This document shows, in pieces, positions 21,424 through 31,946 of a DNA stretch of 64,000 bases. Each line of letters starts with the position of its first letter. The first letter of the stretch is position 1. Made by a program: the position numbers and the translations under genes. Where the stretch lies: positions 230,336-294,335 of the forward strand of contig NW_006920895.1 of the NCBI RefSeq assembly GCF_000417875.1. Reading direction: 5' to 3'. The DNA is from Pseudozyma flocculosa PF-1. Lineage: Eukaryota > Basidiomycota > Ustilaginomycetes > Ustilaginales > Ustilaginaceae. Below the pieces are notes generated by a model, which saw only the letters and a program-made list of their open reading frames with translations, was not told where the DNA came from and made no database searches.

Positions 21424-24400
21424 ATGTCCAGCATGTACAACCACCGCAACCCGAACGCATCGCAGGGAGCACAGCCCGGCGGCCCGCCCCCTCCCGGCGC
21501 TGGCGGCCCTTCTTCGCAGGCAGCGGCGGCGGCGGCAGCTGCAGCCGCAGCAGCGCAGGGTCAGCATCCCGGCCAGCCTCCGGCAGGCGGACTCGGTGCT
21601 CCTTCTTCCGCCCCGCCGCCGGGCGCACAGGGTGGACCTCCCGGCTCGCCGCCGCCGCCGCTGCTGCGGCTGCTGCTGCCGCCCAGAATGCCAGCTCCGG
21701 ACGCCTTTCCGACCTGCTCGATTTCGTCAAGCACGAGTTTGNNNNNNNNNNNNNNNNNNNNCCGCTGCTGCGGCTGCTGCTGCCGCCCAGAATGCCAGCT
21801 CCGGACGCCTTTCCGACCTGCTCGATTTCGTCAAGCACGAGTTTGACCTGCTCGGCAACGACGCTGCCCAGCTCAAGGCTCAAAGAGACGAGATGGAGCA
21901 TCGAAGTGAGTGTCGAAGCTTTTGCGCAGTGTCGCACCTTTTCCGCGCTTTCTCATCCTGTGTGCAAGGGGGGTCGAATCGCTCTGGACTCGCTGCATGG
22001 ACGGAATAGCCGGCTGACCCTTGAATGATCCCGGCCCGGACAACGTATCTTTGCCCCCCGCGCTTTTGTTCTGCCACAGTTACGCAGCAGATGAACGAGG
22101 TGGTCCTGATGCAGACACACATCTTTGAGCTCGAGAAGAGGCACACCCAGATCATCCAGCAGTAAGTTGCCGCTGCCGCCCGGTGTTTGCGTCTGCGCTT
22201 TGCGTCGATGAGGGCTGACATGCCTCTCGACCCGGCTGCCTGCTCTGCCCGCTCAGGTACGAGGAAGAAGTCAAGAGGCTGCGCAGCATCCTCGACTCTC
22301 GCGGCCTGTCGGCCGAACACGGCGCCGCAGCGCCTCCTGGCGCTCCCGTCGGTGGTCCGCCGCACCTCCCCGCATCAGGTGCATCTGGACCTCCGCCGAT
22401 CGCCTCGGCCGGAGCGGCTCCGCCTGCTTCGGGCTCGGGCGCCGGATCCAGCGCAGGCATCTTTGGAGGGCCCAGCAGCAATGGCGGCCCCGGACCCGGC
22501 GGACCAGACTCGTACGGACGAGGGCAAAACGGCTTCGACCGGGAGCGGGAGGCGGGCAGGCCTGGAGGACCCGCCAACGCCAAGGATGGCAAGCGGATGC
22601 GGGTCGAGGGAGGACCGGGATCGTACCACGGCGGACCTCCGAGCCCGGGGTTTGAACGCGAGCGCGAGCGCGACAGCTGGATCAAGAAGGAGGAGCGGGA
22701 TCGCGAGCGCGGACCGAGAGAGGAAAAGTGGGATCGTGACCGCGAGCGCGGGGGCCCTCCAGGCATAGGCCCGGGCCCAGGTCCCGGACCCGGTCCGGCG
22801 CAGTCGCCGCACGGTCCTCCGCCGCTCCCGCCGTCTTCGTCGTACAGCCGCGAAGTGTCGCATCGCGAGGGGCGTGACCGCGAGCGCGGGCCGGCGACGG
22901 AACGACCGACGGCCGACGGTGCCGCGCTCTCGGCCAGCGGCACTGTCTCGCCCGGAGCCGGCACCAGCGCGGCTGCAGGCAACGTCAGCCTGGCCAACCT
23001 GAGCGACATGGACCCGGATGATGTGCCGCGCGAGCTGAAGAAGGAGGGCAGCGACTGGCTCGCCATCTTCAACCCCAAGGTCAAGCGGGTGCTCGACGTG
23101 AATCTGGTGCACACGTTCCTGCATGAGAGGTGAGTGTGCGCGCGGTGGCGGTGGCGGTGGTTGCCTCGGGCGTGATATCCGCTTGCTGACAGTGCCGGTC
23201 TCCCTCGTCTCGATGGCGCTCGCCCGCCCCTGCGCAGCGTCGTGTGCTGCGTCCGCTTCTCGGCCGACGGCAAGTACCTGGCGACGGGGTGCAACCGGAG
23301 CGCGCAGATCTACGACACCAAGACGGGCGCCAAGACGTGCGTGCTGACCGATCAGAACGCCAACAGCAAGGGCGACCTCTACATCCGCAGCGTCTGCTTC
23401 AGCCCCGACGGCAAGTGCCTGGCGACGGGCGCCGAGGACCGCCAGATCCGGATCTGGGACATTGCCAAGAAAAAGGTCAAGAACCTGCTGTCGGGCCACA
23501 AGCAGGAGATCTACTCGCTCGACTACTCCAAAGACGGCCGCATCATTGCGTCGGGCTCGGGCGACAAGACGGTGCGCATCTGGGACGTCGAGACGGGCCA
23601 GATGCTGCACACGCTCTACACGAGCCCCGGCCTGGAGCACGGGCCGTCGGAGGCGGGCGTGACGAGCGTCAGCATCAGCTCCGACAGCCGGCTGGTGGCG
23701 GCGGGCGCGCTCGACACGCTGGTGCGCGTGTGGGACACGCAGACGGGCCAGCAGCTCGAGCGGCTCAAGAGCCACAAGGACAGCATCTACAGCGTCAGCT
23801 TCGCGCCCGACGGCAAGAGCCTCATCAGCGGCAGCCTGGACAAGACTCTGAAGCTGTGGGACCTCACGGGCACCAGCAAGGCGGCCCAGGAGGGCGGCCG
23901 CGCCGAGGACAAGGGCGGCCAGGCGACGTGCGCCACCACCTTCCTCGGGCACAAGGTGAGAACGGATCCCCCCCGCTTTCCGTCGTGGGCCGCGTGACGC
24001 ACACAGGCGCTGACTGCTCCTCGTTTGCGCCCTTTCTCGTTTCTCCTCCTGTTCCACCTTGTCGACCTCGACCTCGACCGCACCTGTAGGACTACGTCCT
24101 CTCCGTCTCGTGCTCACCGGACGGGCAGTGGGTGGCCTCGGGATCCAAGGACCGCGGCGTCCAGTTCTGGGACCCCAAGACGGCCCAGACGCAGTTTGTG
24201 CTGCAGGGCCACAAGAATTCGGGTGAGTGATCGTACTGCCTGGGCCGCCCCAGCATCATGCGACCGTGGCGACGTCCCTCTGACCTTGCATCGCCCGTCC
24301 CTCTGCCCCACGCTGCATTCACAGTAATTGCCATCAACCTCAGCCCTGCCGGTGGCTTGCTGGCGACGGGAAGCGGCGACTTCAAGTGAGTTTGACCCTC

Positions 24401-24537
24401 GGCCGCACCGTCGTTGCCTCCCGTCGAACATGACCATGCTGACCGCGTGCTGACCGCCCTGAACCCCCCTCGTGGCTCCTTGCCTCGCCCCGCCGCGCAG
24501 CGCCCGCATCTGGTCGTATGATCGCATTGCCAACTGA
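21424..24537 (+). CDS. TUP1: TUP1 WD40 transcriptional corepressor (exon 1 interrupted by assembly gap)
   Basis: Global corepressor that acts with Cyc8/Ssn6. Exons: 21424-21905 (contains the gap), 22080-22161, 22257-23129, 23238-23955, 24090-24222, 24325-24385, 24501-24537; all junction phases agree, and every intron has GTGAG or GTAAG, a CTGAC branch and AG. The N-terminus is Pro/Ala-rich, then the Tup1 tetramerisation helix ([17 protein letters not shown], then [20 protein letters not shown] across exons 1-2). A Gly/Pro/Arg-rich linker with repeated RERERD/DRERG motifs follows, then [17 protein letters not shown] and seven WD repeats (for example [67 protein letters not shown]), ending SYDRIAN. 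The start codon frame does not run into the helix frame: the gap is flanked by a duplicated 84-bp segment and one more base appears lost in the GCC run. Confidence 0.93.
21658..21845. other. Misassembled gap: 84-bp direct duplication flanking 20 N
   Basis: Positions 21658-21741 and 21762-21845 are identical 84-bp sequences separated by 20 N (21742-21761). The copies cover the poly-Ala to DFVKHEF-coding part of TUP1 exon 1. The simplest reading is two contig ends that overlap but were not merged, with the N run a placeholder. Collapsing the two copies still leaves the ATG frame one base off the helix frame, so the GCC/GCT run probably also lacks a base. Confidence 0.9.
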
Positions 24538-25033
24538 AGAAAAAGCGGACAGCCAGACGCCGCCTACGCCCCGTCTACCTCTCCCTCTCTCACTTGCCCG
24601 CCCAGTGCGCCTCGTTGCTTGCCGTACTCTGCTTCCGTTCCTCCGCTCTGCGCCCTTTTCTTTTTTCCTTCTCACCATGTCTTTTTACAACCCCGTTGTT
24701 GCCCTGTCCGGCCATCGAAACAGTGCCCCCTCTGCCCTGTTTGCCTGTCGGAAGCCGCGCCGTGATCTGCTCGAAGGACGATTCGTGCTGAAGGGCGCAC
24801 GGGTGGATGATTATGTAAGCGCCCTGGTGACGTTCTCGGGTGTCGGGAAAGCAGCGGTGCGGGTCGGGCTGGACGGGATGGCGAGCTGGCCTGCGGAGCA
24901 AAGAGGAAAGCTTCCTTCTTGCTTCTCGCCGCTCCCCTGCCCACCACCGCAACCACTGCCACGGCACGCGCTCCACCCTCCCTACCTCGTCATCCCTCGG
25001 ACCAGGCCGCAGCACGCACGTACAAGGATCACG
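24538..25033. other. Intergenic region TUP1 to ATP10
   Basis: Tandem spacer of 496 bp holding the TUP1 3' flank and ATP10 promoter. I see no further gene or clear promoter element. Confidence 0.5.
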
Positions 25034-26331
25034 ATGCTCCGATCGGCCGCGTCCAGCTGCTCGACGCTGCTGGCTCGCACCACGCTCCTGCCCGCTGCCG
25101 CCCCCGCCGTTCCTTGCTCCTCGCCCTCGTCTGCTTCCCTGCGGTCGGCGGCACGATCCCTCTCCCGTCCTTCGCCGCGATGCCTTGCCTCCTCCTCCTC
25201 CTCCTCTTCCTCAGCCTCGTCTGCCAAGAAGGGCTCTTCCTCGGCTTCATCGAGCTCGACAGCCACGTCGACACCTTCAGCTTCTTCTTCGGCGGAAAGC
25301 AGCAGCAGCAGCAGCAGCAGCGGCGGCACACCGGCCTCGCCCTCCTCTGAACCACCATCCGGCGCCGCCGCCACCGCCGCCGCTGCAGCAGCAGCAGCGC
25401 CACCGCCGGGGCCAAGTAAGCCGCTCGTAGTGGAATCCTCGTCCTCCCCAACACAGCTGGACAAGCTGCCGCTCCCCTTTCTCTCGACGCCGCTCGGCGT
25501 GGCGGTGCGGCCGACGAGCGCGAAAAAGACGTGGGCGCAGCGGCGCGAGGAAATGGTGTCGCAGGAGCGGCGGATGGAGAAGCGCCGCGCCATCGTCAAG
25601 CAGGCGACGCGCGGCTACTTCCACGACTTCCACGCCATCCGCTCCCACGGCGGCAAGACGTGGCGCGCCCCCTCGACCCTGATCCGCGAGGACCGCGCCC
25701 TCTTCTTCCCAGACATTGCCGGATCCTGCCTCGCCGACCGCTCAAAGACGCACACCTCGGACCTCTTTCCCGGCAAAGTCTCGGTCGTCTGCCTCCTTAA
25801 TTCCAAGATATCAGAGGAGCATACCAAGAGCTTCTACGAGCAGACCCTCAGGACGTACGGCGACCACCCCAAGTTCCAACTCGTCATGGTGAGCACGACG
25901 CCCCGAGCTTGCCGCTCGTTCCCTGCCGGGCACACTCCTCTCACCACGCGCACTACTGACACGCTTCCCTTCCCTCTCTCTCTCTCTCTCTCCTCTCTCT
26001 CCCGGGCCCGCTCGCCCGCACGCACGCGCAGATCAACATCCAGGAGAACACGCTCAAGGCGTACCTCATCTCGCTCTTCCTCTCGTCGCTGCGTTCGCAG
26101 GTGCCCGAGTCGCTGCACCGCACCTACCTGCTCAGCGACCAGTCGCTCGAGCTCGAGCGCGACGCCATGGGCTACCACAACAAGCACGTCGGATACACGT
26201 ACCTCGTCGCGCCCGACGCCAAGATCCGCTGGGCGGGCTGCGCCTTTGCCGAAAGGGAAGAGGCCACCGCCCTCGCCAGCTGCACCGGCGTCCTCCTCGA
26301 GCGCCTCGCCGAAAAGGCGAGAAAAAAGTGA
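25034..26331 (+). CDS. ATP10: Mitochondrial ATP synthase assembly factor ATP10
   Basis: Inner-membrane protein required to assemble the F0 sector (Atp6) of ATP synthase. Exon 1 is 25034-25888, the intron 25889-26031 (GTGAGC, branch CTGAC around 25959, GCAG) and exon 2 is 26032-26331; 384 residues in total, joined at phase 0. The N-terminus (MLRSAASSCSTLLARTTLLP) is basic and Ser-rich like a mitochondrial presequence. It is followed by about 110 residues of Ser/Ala low complexity partly encoded by CAG and TCC runs. The conserved body has KKTWAQRREEMVSQERRMEK, GKTWRAPSTLIREDRALFFP, GKVSVVCLLNSKISEEH, then NIQENTLKAYLISLFLSSLR and the diagnostic HVGYTYLVAPDAKIRWAGC. It is convergent with the Gfo/Idh gene 250 bp away. 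Confidence 0.93.
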
Positions 26332-26581
26332 GGCGTGGGACCCGCGCCGGCGCGGACCGGCGCGGGCCGCCACCGATGCGGGACTGCTGGGGACAACAAG
26401 CTTCTCGACGAGCGCGCAGGGCAGCCGACCCGCCGTGGCATTGTAGAACGAGGCGGAGCCGGGTGCAAATAGACAAGCCAGGCGGTAGTTGCCGGGGCGA
26501 GCCGCCGACGGCACGACAGGCCGGATCTATGGAACTGGAAACATCGACGTCGGGGCATCTCGGCCAGGCTCGGCCCGCGCC

Positions 26582-27781
26582 TCACGCCTCGAGCTTCTGC
26601 ATGATCATGTCAAACACGACGAGGTCCTGTGCGGCGTCGGCGGGCGTCGTCTTGAGGTCGGTGCCGGTGGTGATGGCGTCGTGGAGCTGCTCAAACTGGG
26701 CCGTGTAGGCGTCCTTGTAGCTGGTGCGGACGATGCGCTCCGAGTAGATTCCGCGCTCGTCGTTTTCCTTGACCGTGACGCGGAGGGGCAGGCCCTTGAC
26801 GTAGGGCGTGTCGATGTCGATGCGGAGGATGCGGTCGTCGGTGTACACCTCGAGGAAGCTCTCGAACACGCCGACGTTGTGGATGCCCGTCGTGTACAGG
26901 ACGCTGAAGGGGGGCTGCTGCTCGTGTTTGGGGTCGGCGCTCGAGGCCTGGGTGGTGCGGCGGCCGTGGTACTCGAACTGGGCCGAGATGAACTGGCCGT
27001 CGTGCGAGGCAAACGCGCTGGTGCAGCGCGTGGGCGGGCCGCCGAGGGCCTCGCGCATGAAGCTGAGGTCGTGGCTGCCCAGGGAGCCGAGGAGGCGGTA
27101 GACGGCGGCGAGGCGGGGCGATGCGGCCCTGTCGTCGCCGAGCGCCTCGACGAGGATGTCCCTGGCGAGGCGCGCCTTGTCCTCGGCGGCGTCGGCGGGG
27201 ATGTCGTTGACAAACTTGCGCGGCTCGGTGGCCGACTGGGCGACGAAAAAGGCGTTGGGCCCGACGATGTCCTTGACGATGGCGTGGCGGATGGGTCCGC
27301 AGTCGCGCAGCAGGCGGCGGAACTCGTCAAACGCCGGAGCGTACCGGCGCATGTATCCGACGTAGATCTTTACGCCGTGCTGGTGCGCGGCGTCGTGCAC
27401 GGCCTGGGCCTGGCGGTGGGTGAGGGCCATTGGCTTTTCGATAAAGACGTGCTTTCCCGCCCGCGCAGCGTCGAGGGCGCACGAGACGTGGTACTCGTCG
27501 CTATTCGCAATCAGGACCAGGTCGACGTCCGGCGAGGCTACCAGCTCGGCGCTCGAGGTGTAGGTGCGCGCGATGCCCCACTTGGACGCCGAGTAGGCCA
27601 CCGCCTCGGCCGAGACGTCGCACAGCGCCGTCACGACGTACCGGTCAAAGAGGTAGGCAAGCGTGGGGAGGTGCACCACCTGCGTCACCTCGCCCGCCCC
27701 GATGATGCCGACCCGGATGCGCTGCGACTTGGCGGTCGAGGCCGAGGCCGAGGTCGAGGTCGAGGTTGAGGTCGAGGTCAT
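26582..27781 (-). CDS. Gfo/Idh/MocA-family NAD(P)-dependent oxidoreductase
   Basis: A 399-residue single-exon protein starting at the ATG at 27781, just upstream of a (TS)n run. The Rossmann motif VGIIGAGEVTQVVHLPTL (about residues 24-41) is followed by VTALCDVSAEAVAYSASKWG, the second-strand region VDLVLIANSDEYHVSCALDA and the family hallmark KHVFIEKPMALTHRQAQ with the EKP lysine. The C-terminal substrate domain has KIYVGYMRRYAPAFDEF and YRLLGSLGSHDLSFMREALG. The family covers glucose-fructose oxidoreductases, inositol dehydrogenases and xylose/dihydrodiol dehydrogenases; the substrate cannot be read from sequence. The next gene upstream on the same strand is an amino acid permease, 741 bp away, too far to imply joint control. 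Confidence 0.88.
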   Translation of the reverse strand: MTSTSTSTSTSASASTAKSQRIRVGIIGAGEVTQVVHLPTLAYLFDRYVVTALCDVSAEAVAYSASKWGIARTYTSSAELVASPDVDLVLIANSDEYHVSCALDAARAGKHVFIEKPMALTHRQAQAVHDAAHQHGVKIYVGYMRRYAPAFDEFRRLLRDCGPIRHAIVKDIVGPNAFFVAQSATEPRKFVNDIPADAAEDKARLARDILVEALGDDRAASPRLAAVYRLLGSLGSHDLSFMREALGGPPTRCTSAFASHDGQFISAQFEYHGRRTTQASSADPKHEQQPPFSVLYTTGIHNVGVFESFLEVYTDDRILRIDIDTPYVKGLPLRVTVKENDERGIYSERIVRTSYKDAYTAQFEQLHDAITTGTDLKTTPADAAQDLVVFDMIMQKLEA

Positions 27782-28522
27782 CGCGTTGCCCGTTAGGGAG
27801 GGGAGAGGGGGAGACGGGATGGGATGAGATGAGATGGAGCGGCGTGGAAAAGGAAGAGGAGCGACAGCAACGGCGGTGGTGGAGGATGGTGGTGGCGGGA
27901 AGAGTCTCAAAGGATGGCAAAGGAAGAAGAGAGCAGGCAGGCCGCGATGACTGACGTGCCCTTTCGATGGAAGGCGGTAGCGAAGGCAGGCAGAAAGGCG
28001 GTCCGGTCCGAGCGGCGTCGATGCGTCGTGCCCGCAGCACCTCGCATGTGGAGGCCAGGACGACCAGGAGGACCGTCTCCACGCGCCCCACACCTTCGCC
28101 CCCCAAATGGGGCCACCGCTCAACGACCTCATCATCGAACAAGTCTATCGTTGCGTCTTCGATTCGTATAGAGACGTAAGGCGTTCCACAGCGGACGCTT
28201 TTGGGATGTTGCGAGGAGAATACAAGAGAGCTTGGAGAAAGAGGCGAGGGAAAGAGGGGGGACGGTGACGGCGTGCGGCAAAATGAAACCCCGGGGGTCG
28301 TGATTGGTTAGTAGTACATGTTGAAATGCGTCGAGAGAGGGTATCATGTTGCGGATGCAGATGGAGCCGGCGAGACGGCGCGGAACAAGGAGCAGGATGA
28401 GGATGGGATGGGATGGGATGGGATGGGGTCAGGCCTCGTCGCTGCTGTTGGAGAGCGACAGAGGACCAAGAGGGGGGGGAGGGAAAGAAAGGGCAGGGAG
28501 AGGAGACGCAGCGGGGCCGGCC
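27782..28522. other. Intergenic region Gfo/Idh to permease
   Basis: Spacer of 741 bp between two minus-strand genes, holding the Gfo/Idh promoter (right of 27781) and the permease 3' flank. It contains GGATG pentamers at 28401-28425. No gene is supported. Confidence 0.5.
28401..28425. repeat. (GGATG)5 pentanucleotide repeat
   Basis: Five perfect GGATG units about 100 bp downstream of the permease stop codon. Confidence 0.92.
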
Positions 28523-30247
28523 TCAGAAGACCCAGGCCAGGAAGCGTCCCCAGGCGTTGGTGGGCGTGGGCTCCTCGACCTCGTCCTTGGGGTCCAGCCG
28601 TCCGCTGTCGAGGTCAATGTCCTCGATGCGCACCATCTTGGTCTTGTACCACAGCTTGTACCCGATCCACGGCACGAAAAACAGCGGGATGCCCAGGTAC
28701 GACGTGAGGAAGCTCGTGGCGGTAAAGTTGCCATTGAGGAACGTCGACCAGCCCGAAAAGACGATGATGATGGCCAGCGCGACGATGGCGAACCAGCTCG
28801 TGTAGGGCTGCAGCCGCGCGCGGTAGGGCAGCGCGCTGCGGTCGTAGCCCTGCACGATGGTCGCCTTGCGGAAGCGCAGGTAGGCCCAACTGACGGTGGC
28901 CCACGCAAACAGGCCCGCCACCGTCGAGAGCGAAGAGAGCCAGAGGAACGCCGTGCCGCCGCCGCTAGAGACGCCCAGGTAGCTGAAGGCGCCAAAGGAA
29001 AGCGAGAACAGCACGGCCGGGTAGGGGACGCCGCGCTTGTCGACGATGGCAAACACCTTTGGCACCTGCTTCTCGAGCGCCATGGCGTACAGCGACCGGC
29101 TGGCCACATAGACGTAGCTCGAGCCCGCCGAAAAGGCCGAGATGAGGATGACGGCGTTGATGATGTGCGGCAGTACCGCGACGCCGGCGCGGTCAATGGC
29201 AATGACCCACGGCGAGGCGGCCGAGTAGAGGCCGTCGGACTTGAGGCGCGGCTCGTTGTAAGGCACGATCATGCCCATGATCAGGATCGAGAGAATGTAG
29301 AACACGCAGATGCGGTAAAGAACCCTCTTCGACGCCTTGGGGATCTGCTTCGACGGGTTCGAGGCCTCGCCCGCGGCGAGCACGACGGTCTCGACGCCGA
29401 TGTAGGTGAAGGCGGCATTGGGGATGGCCGAAAAGAAGGCGAGGAAGCGGCCCTTGGCGCCAGCAATGCCCGCGTACTGCGCAAACGGACCGGGGTCGTT
29501 CCAGTACCGGAAGCCGAGTCGGTCGTGGTGCGGTCCGCCGCCGAGGTCGATGATGATGCCGAAGAGGATGAGGCCGAGAAAGGCGAGGATCTTGACCATC
29601 GAAGTGATGACTTCGGACTCGCCGTAGAAGTTGACGCCAACCAGGTTGAGCGCCGCGATCAGGACCCACATGATGGTGATCCAGACCGCGATGCTGATGT
29701 CCTGGTTCCAGTACTGGATCACCGACGAGGCTGCGCTAAGCTCACTTGCGATGCCAATAGCGTAACAGTAGAAGTAGTTGAGGCCTAGCGTATAGCCAAC
29801 GCTGGGATCGATGAAGCGGGTGGCAAAGTGCATGAAGGAGCCCGAGACGGGAAGGCAGGCGGCCATCTCGCAAAGGCCTTCCATGACGGGTACCAAGACA
29901 GAGCCGACCAGGGTGAAGGCCAGCAGCACGCCGACGGGGCCGGCGTTGGCGAGTGCGTATCCTGCGCCGACAAAGAGACCGGTGCCGATACCGCCGCCGA
30001 TACCAATCATCTGGATGTGGCGGCTCTTGAGCTTGCGCGCCGTCTGTCCGACGCCGCCGTGGCCGAGGTCAAAGGGGCTGGGGGTGCTGCTGCGCGACTG
30101 CTTGGATGCGTCCTCGCTGTCGAGCTCCTTGGGCGTCGAGGGGTACGACTTGCCGATCGAGGGCGCGACGATCTGCTGGCCCTCGTAGGACATGATGCCG
30201 CCCTCCTCGTGCGCGACGACGGGCGACTTGGCGTCGTGTTCGGACAT
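28523..30247 (-). CDS. Amino acid permease (APC superfamily, fungal AAP/YAT family)
   Basis: A 574-residue single-exon plasma-membrane permease. The ATG at 30247 begins MSEHDAKSPVVAHEE; a hydrophilic N-terminal tail of about 75 residues precedes the first membrane helix. The family signature LKSRHIQMIGIGGGIGTGLF is present, followed by about twelve hydrophobic segments, including the conserved FTYIGVETVVLAAGEASNP and IPKASKRVLYRICVFYILSI of yeast amino acid transporters. The C-terminus (KMVRIEDIDLDSGRLDPKDE) matches the cytosolic tails of Gap1/Dip5-type carriers. Which amino acid is carried cannot be read. A TATAAG box lies about 196 bp upstream on the same strand. Confidence 0.93.
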   Translation of the reverse strand: MSEHDAKSPVVAHEEGGIMSYEGQQIVAPSIGKSYPSTPKELDSEDASKQSRSSTPSPFDLGHGGVGQTARKLKSRHIQMIGIGGGIGTGLFVGAGYALANAGPVGVLLAFTLVGSVLVPVMEGLCEMAACLPVSGSFMHFATRFIDPSVGYTLGLNYFYCYAIGIASELSAASSVIQYWNQDISIAVWITIMWVLIAALNLVGVNFYGESEVITSMVKILAFLGLILFGIIIDLGGGPHHDRLGFRYWNDPGPFAQYAGIAGAKGRFLAFFSAIPNAAFTYIGVETVVLAAGEASNPSKQIPKASKRVLYRICVFYILSILIMGMIVPYNEPRLKSDGLYSAASPWVIAIDRAGVAVLPHIINAVILISAFSAGSSYVYVASRSLYAMALEKQVPKVFAIVDKRGVPYPAVLFSLSFGAFSYLGVSSGGGTAFLWLSSLSTVAGLFAWATVSWAYLRFRKATIVQGYDRSALPYRARLQPYTSWFAIVALAIIIVFSGWSTFLNGNFTATSFLTSYLGIPLFFVPWIGYKLWYKTKMVRIEDIDLDSGRLDPKDEVEEPTPTNAWGRFLAWVF

Positions 30248-30442
30248 GGCGAGTGGCGTGCGGGTCGCAGGCGGAAGAGGGGAGAGGTGGAGATGGAGGT
30301 GAGGAGGCAAGGAGAGGAGAGCGGCCGCTGGCTGACCCTGTGACCAGAAGGGACGAGCGGACGGACGGGCGACGAGGGGGGCGGAAGCAAAGGGGGGAGA
30401 AGGTGGGGTCGAGAAGAAAGGCGAGGCGCGGCCGTGCGGATG

Positions 30443-30448
30443 CTTATA
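30443..30448 (-). promoter_or_regulatory. TATA box of the amino acid permease
   Basis: TATAAG on the minus strand, preceded by C (CTATAAG), about 196 bp upstream of the permease ATG at 30247. The same CTATAAG heptamer precedes the secreted DPBB gene at 62737. The assignment is by sequence and position only. Confidence 0.5.
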
Positions 30449-31161
30449 GACTTTTGGCCAAGGTGGGGGCCCTCGTGTCTGTGTGTGGCTCTGCCGTCGT
30501 ATGACTCCAGCCGTCGCCAACGCGGGGGGACGATGTATGGCGAATTTGATCTTGGTCGACAGGACAAAGGCAGCAGGCGGCTCGCGGCCTCTGTCTGCAC
30601 CTAGCACGCCTTGGCCGTGTCCGGGCGGGCAGGATACGGTGGCGATGAGCTGCAAGAAGGTGGACCCGACCCGGACCGGAGGGTGCTCTCTGATGGGGCC
30701 ATGTGGCTCGGCGGTCCTCGTCTACGGTGGACGGGGACTCGAGTCGAGACCGTCTTTGGTCGTCGATCTACTGCCCAAGCAGCACGCCTTGCGCCTCACC
30801 ATCCATTGGCGACGAGTGGCCAATCCGACGTCAGGCCGGGTTGGTTGCCGTTTGGCCAGTGGCCTGCCTTTGCAAGAAGGGCGCGATGGGGACGAGGATC
30901 ACGACATCGTTTGAGTTCCTCTGCCCCTCTTTTCTCTCCGCTTCTCGGTTTGCAGCAGCGAGCAGGTGGGCGGGGATGGGATGGTTTGCTGAGCGGTCCA
31001 ATCAACGACGGGGGCCATTGCGACGACGACGACGAACACGAAGACGACGACGGTGGGCAAAACTTTCTGTCGCGGTCGGTCAAGCAGGCCCGCAGGCAGA
31101 GGAGCCACCGAGCCGACGGGGCAATCGCGCCGGCCAAAAACGACGTCCGGAAGGAGCCCGG

Positions 31162-31186
31162 GCCTGGCCCTGGCCCTGGCCCTGCC
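31162..31186. repeat. (CTGGCC)n hexanucleotide repeat
   Basis: About four tandem copies of a CTGGCC hexamer in the spacer left of the RSC4-like gene. Confidence 0.75.
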
Positions 31187-31253
31187 TGCGGTTGGTACTT
31201 AGGCCGTCGAGGATTTTTTCTCCGAGTTCGACAGCTCGCCAAATGACCGCGCG

Positions 31254-31270
31254 GCCAGGCCAGGCCAGGC
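31254..31270. repeat. (GCCAG)3 pentanucleotide repeat
   Basis: Three tandem GCCAG units plus a partial one; the same motif family as the array at 9942. Confidence 0.75.
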
Positions 31271-31811
31271 AACGCCCGGCGGCGCGGCGGGTCCTCTTTT
31301 TCGATAAATCCCCATTTTAGCCGCGGCAGCACGGCCAGGCAAGGCAGGGTAGGGCGCGGCGGGGCGAGGTGTGGCCAGGCTAAAGTCACCTTCTCAGCAG
31401 CGGTCCCGAAAGCATCAAACCCACCCAAGCAAGCGCCTTGTGGTCGTCGTTGGATCTCGCAAGAGGCATGCGCTCGATGGCCCTGGCTGGTCGGTCTTGT
31501 TGCCTAGTCTATAGTGCCCTATGCGGACAAGTCCATCGAGGCAGAGGCAGATAGAGGATGAGGTTGGGTTTGCGGTCCAATGGCCTCGGGTTCCGGCCAT
31601 TTCGCCGGTGCCTCTGACCATATGTAGGCATGAGCGCGGTCTGACCAGCCCCGCCCCCCCCCGCTCGATGCGCTCCCAGGCTGTCAAGCTGCCATGCCCT
31701 GCTCGTGCCAGAGGGACGATGCACGAGCGAACGCACAAGCCCTTGCTTCATTCAAAACAGCACGAGGGGCACGATATCATGATATGGTAAAAGTACAAAG
31801 AGGGCGTCGGC

Positions 31812-31824
31812 GGGGGGGGGGGGG
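31812..31824. repeat. Poly-G run (13 nt)
   Basis: Thirteen consecutive G on the + strand, about 120 bp downstream of the RSC4-like stop codon. Confidence 0.9.
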
Positions 31825-31946
31825 ATGGCACCCGCATCTCGCAAGCGTCGACGTCGATCCCCTCAACCCCCCGGCTTCCCAACGCTCCTGTGGCCCACTC
31901 TGCCTCGCTCCGTGCTCCACTGCGCTCCACCTCGCCGGGGCACGCC

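Larger units (their letters stand above)
30248..31946. other. Intergenic region permease / RSC4-like gene
   Basis: About 1.7 kb without a supportable gene. It holds the permease promoter (TATAAG at 30443-30448 on the minus strand), a CTGGCC hexamer run (31162-31186), a CCAGG pentamer run (31254-31270), a 13-base G run (31812-31824) and the 3' flank of the RSC4-like gene. Confidence 0.5.

Noticed and set aside
30611..31320. Overlapping open frames of about 205-211 codons upstream of the permease
   Set aside because: Low complexity (Arg/Gly/Pro), several overlapping frames equally open, no conserved segment.
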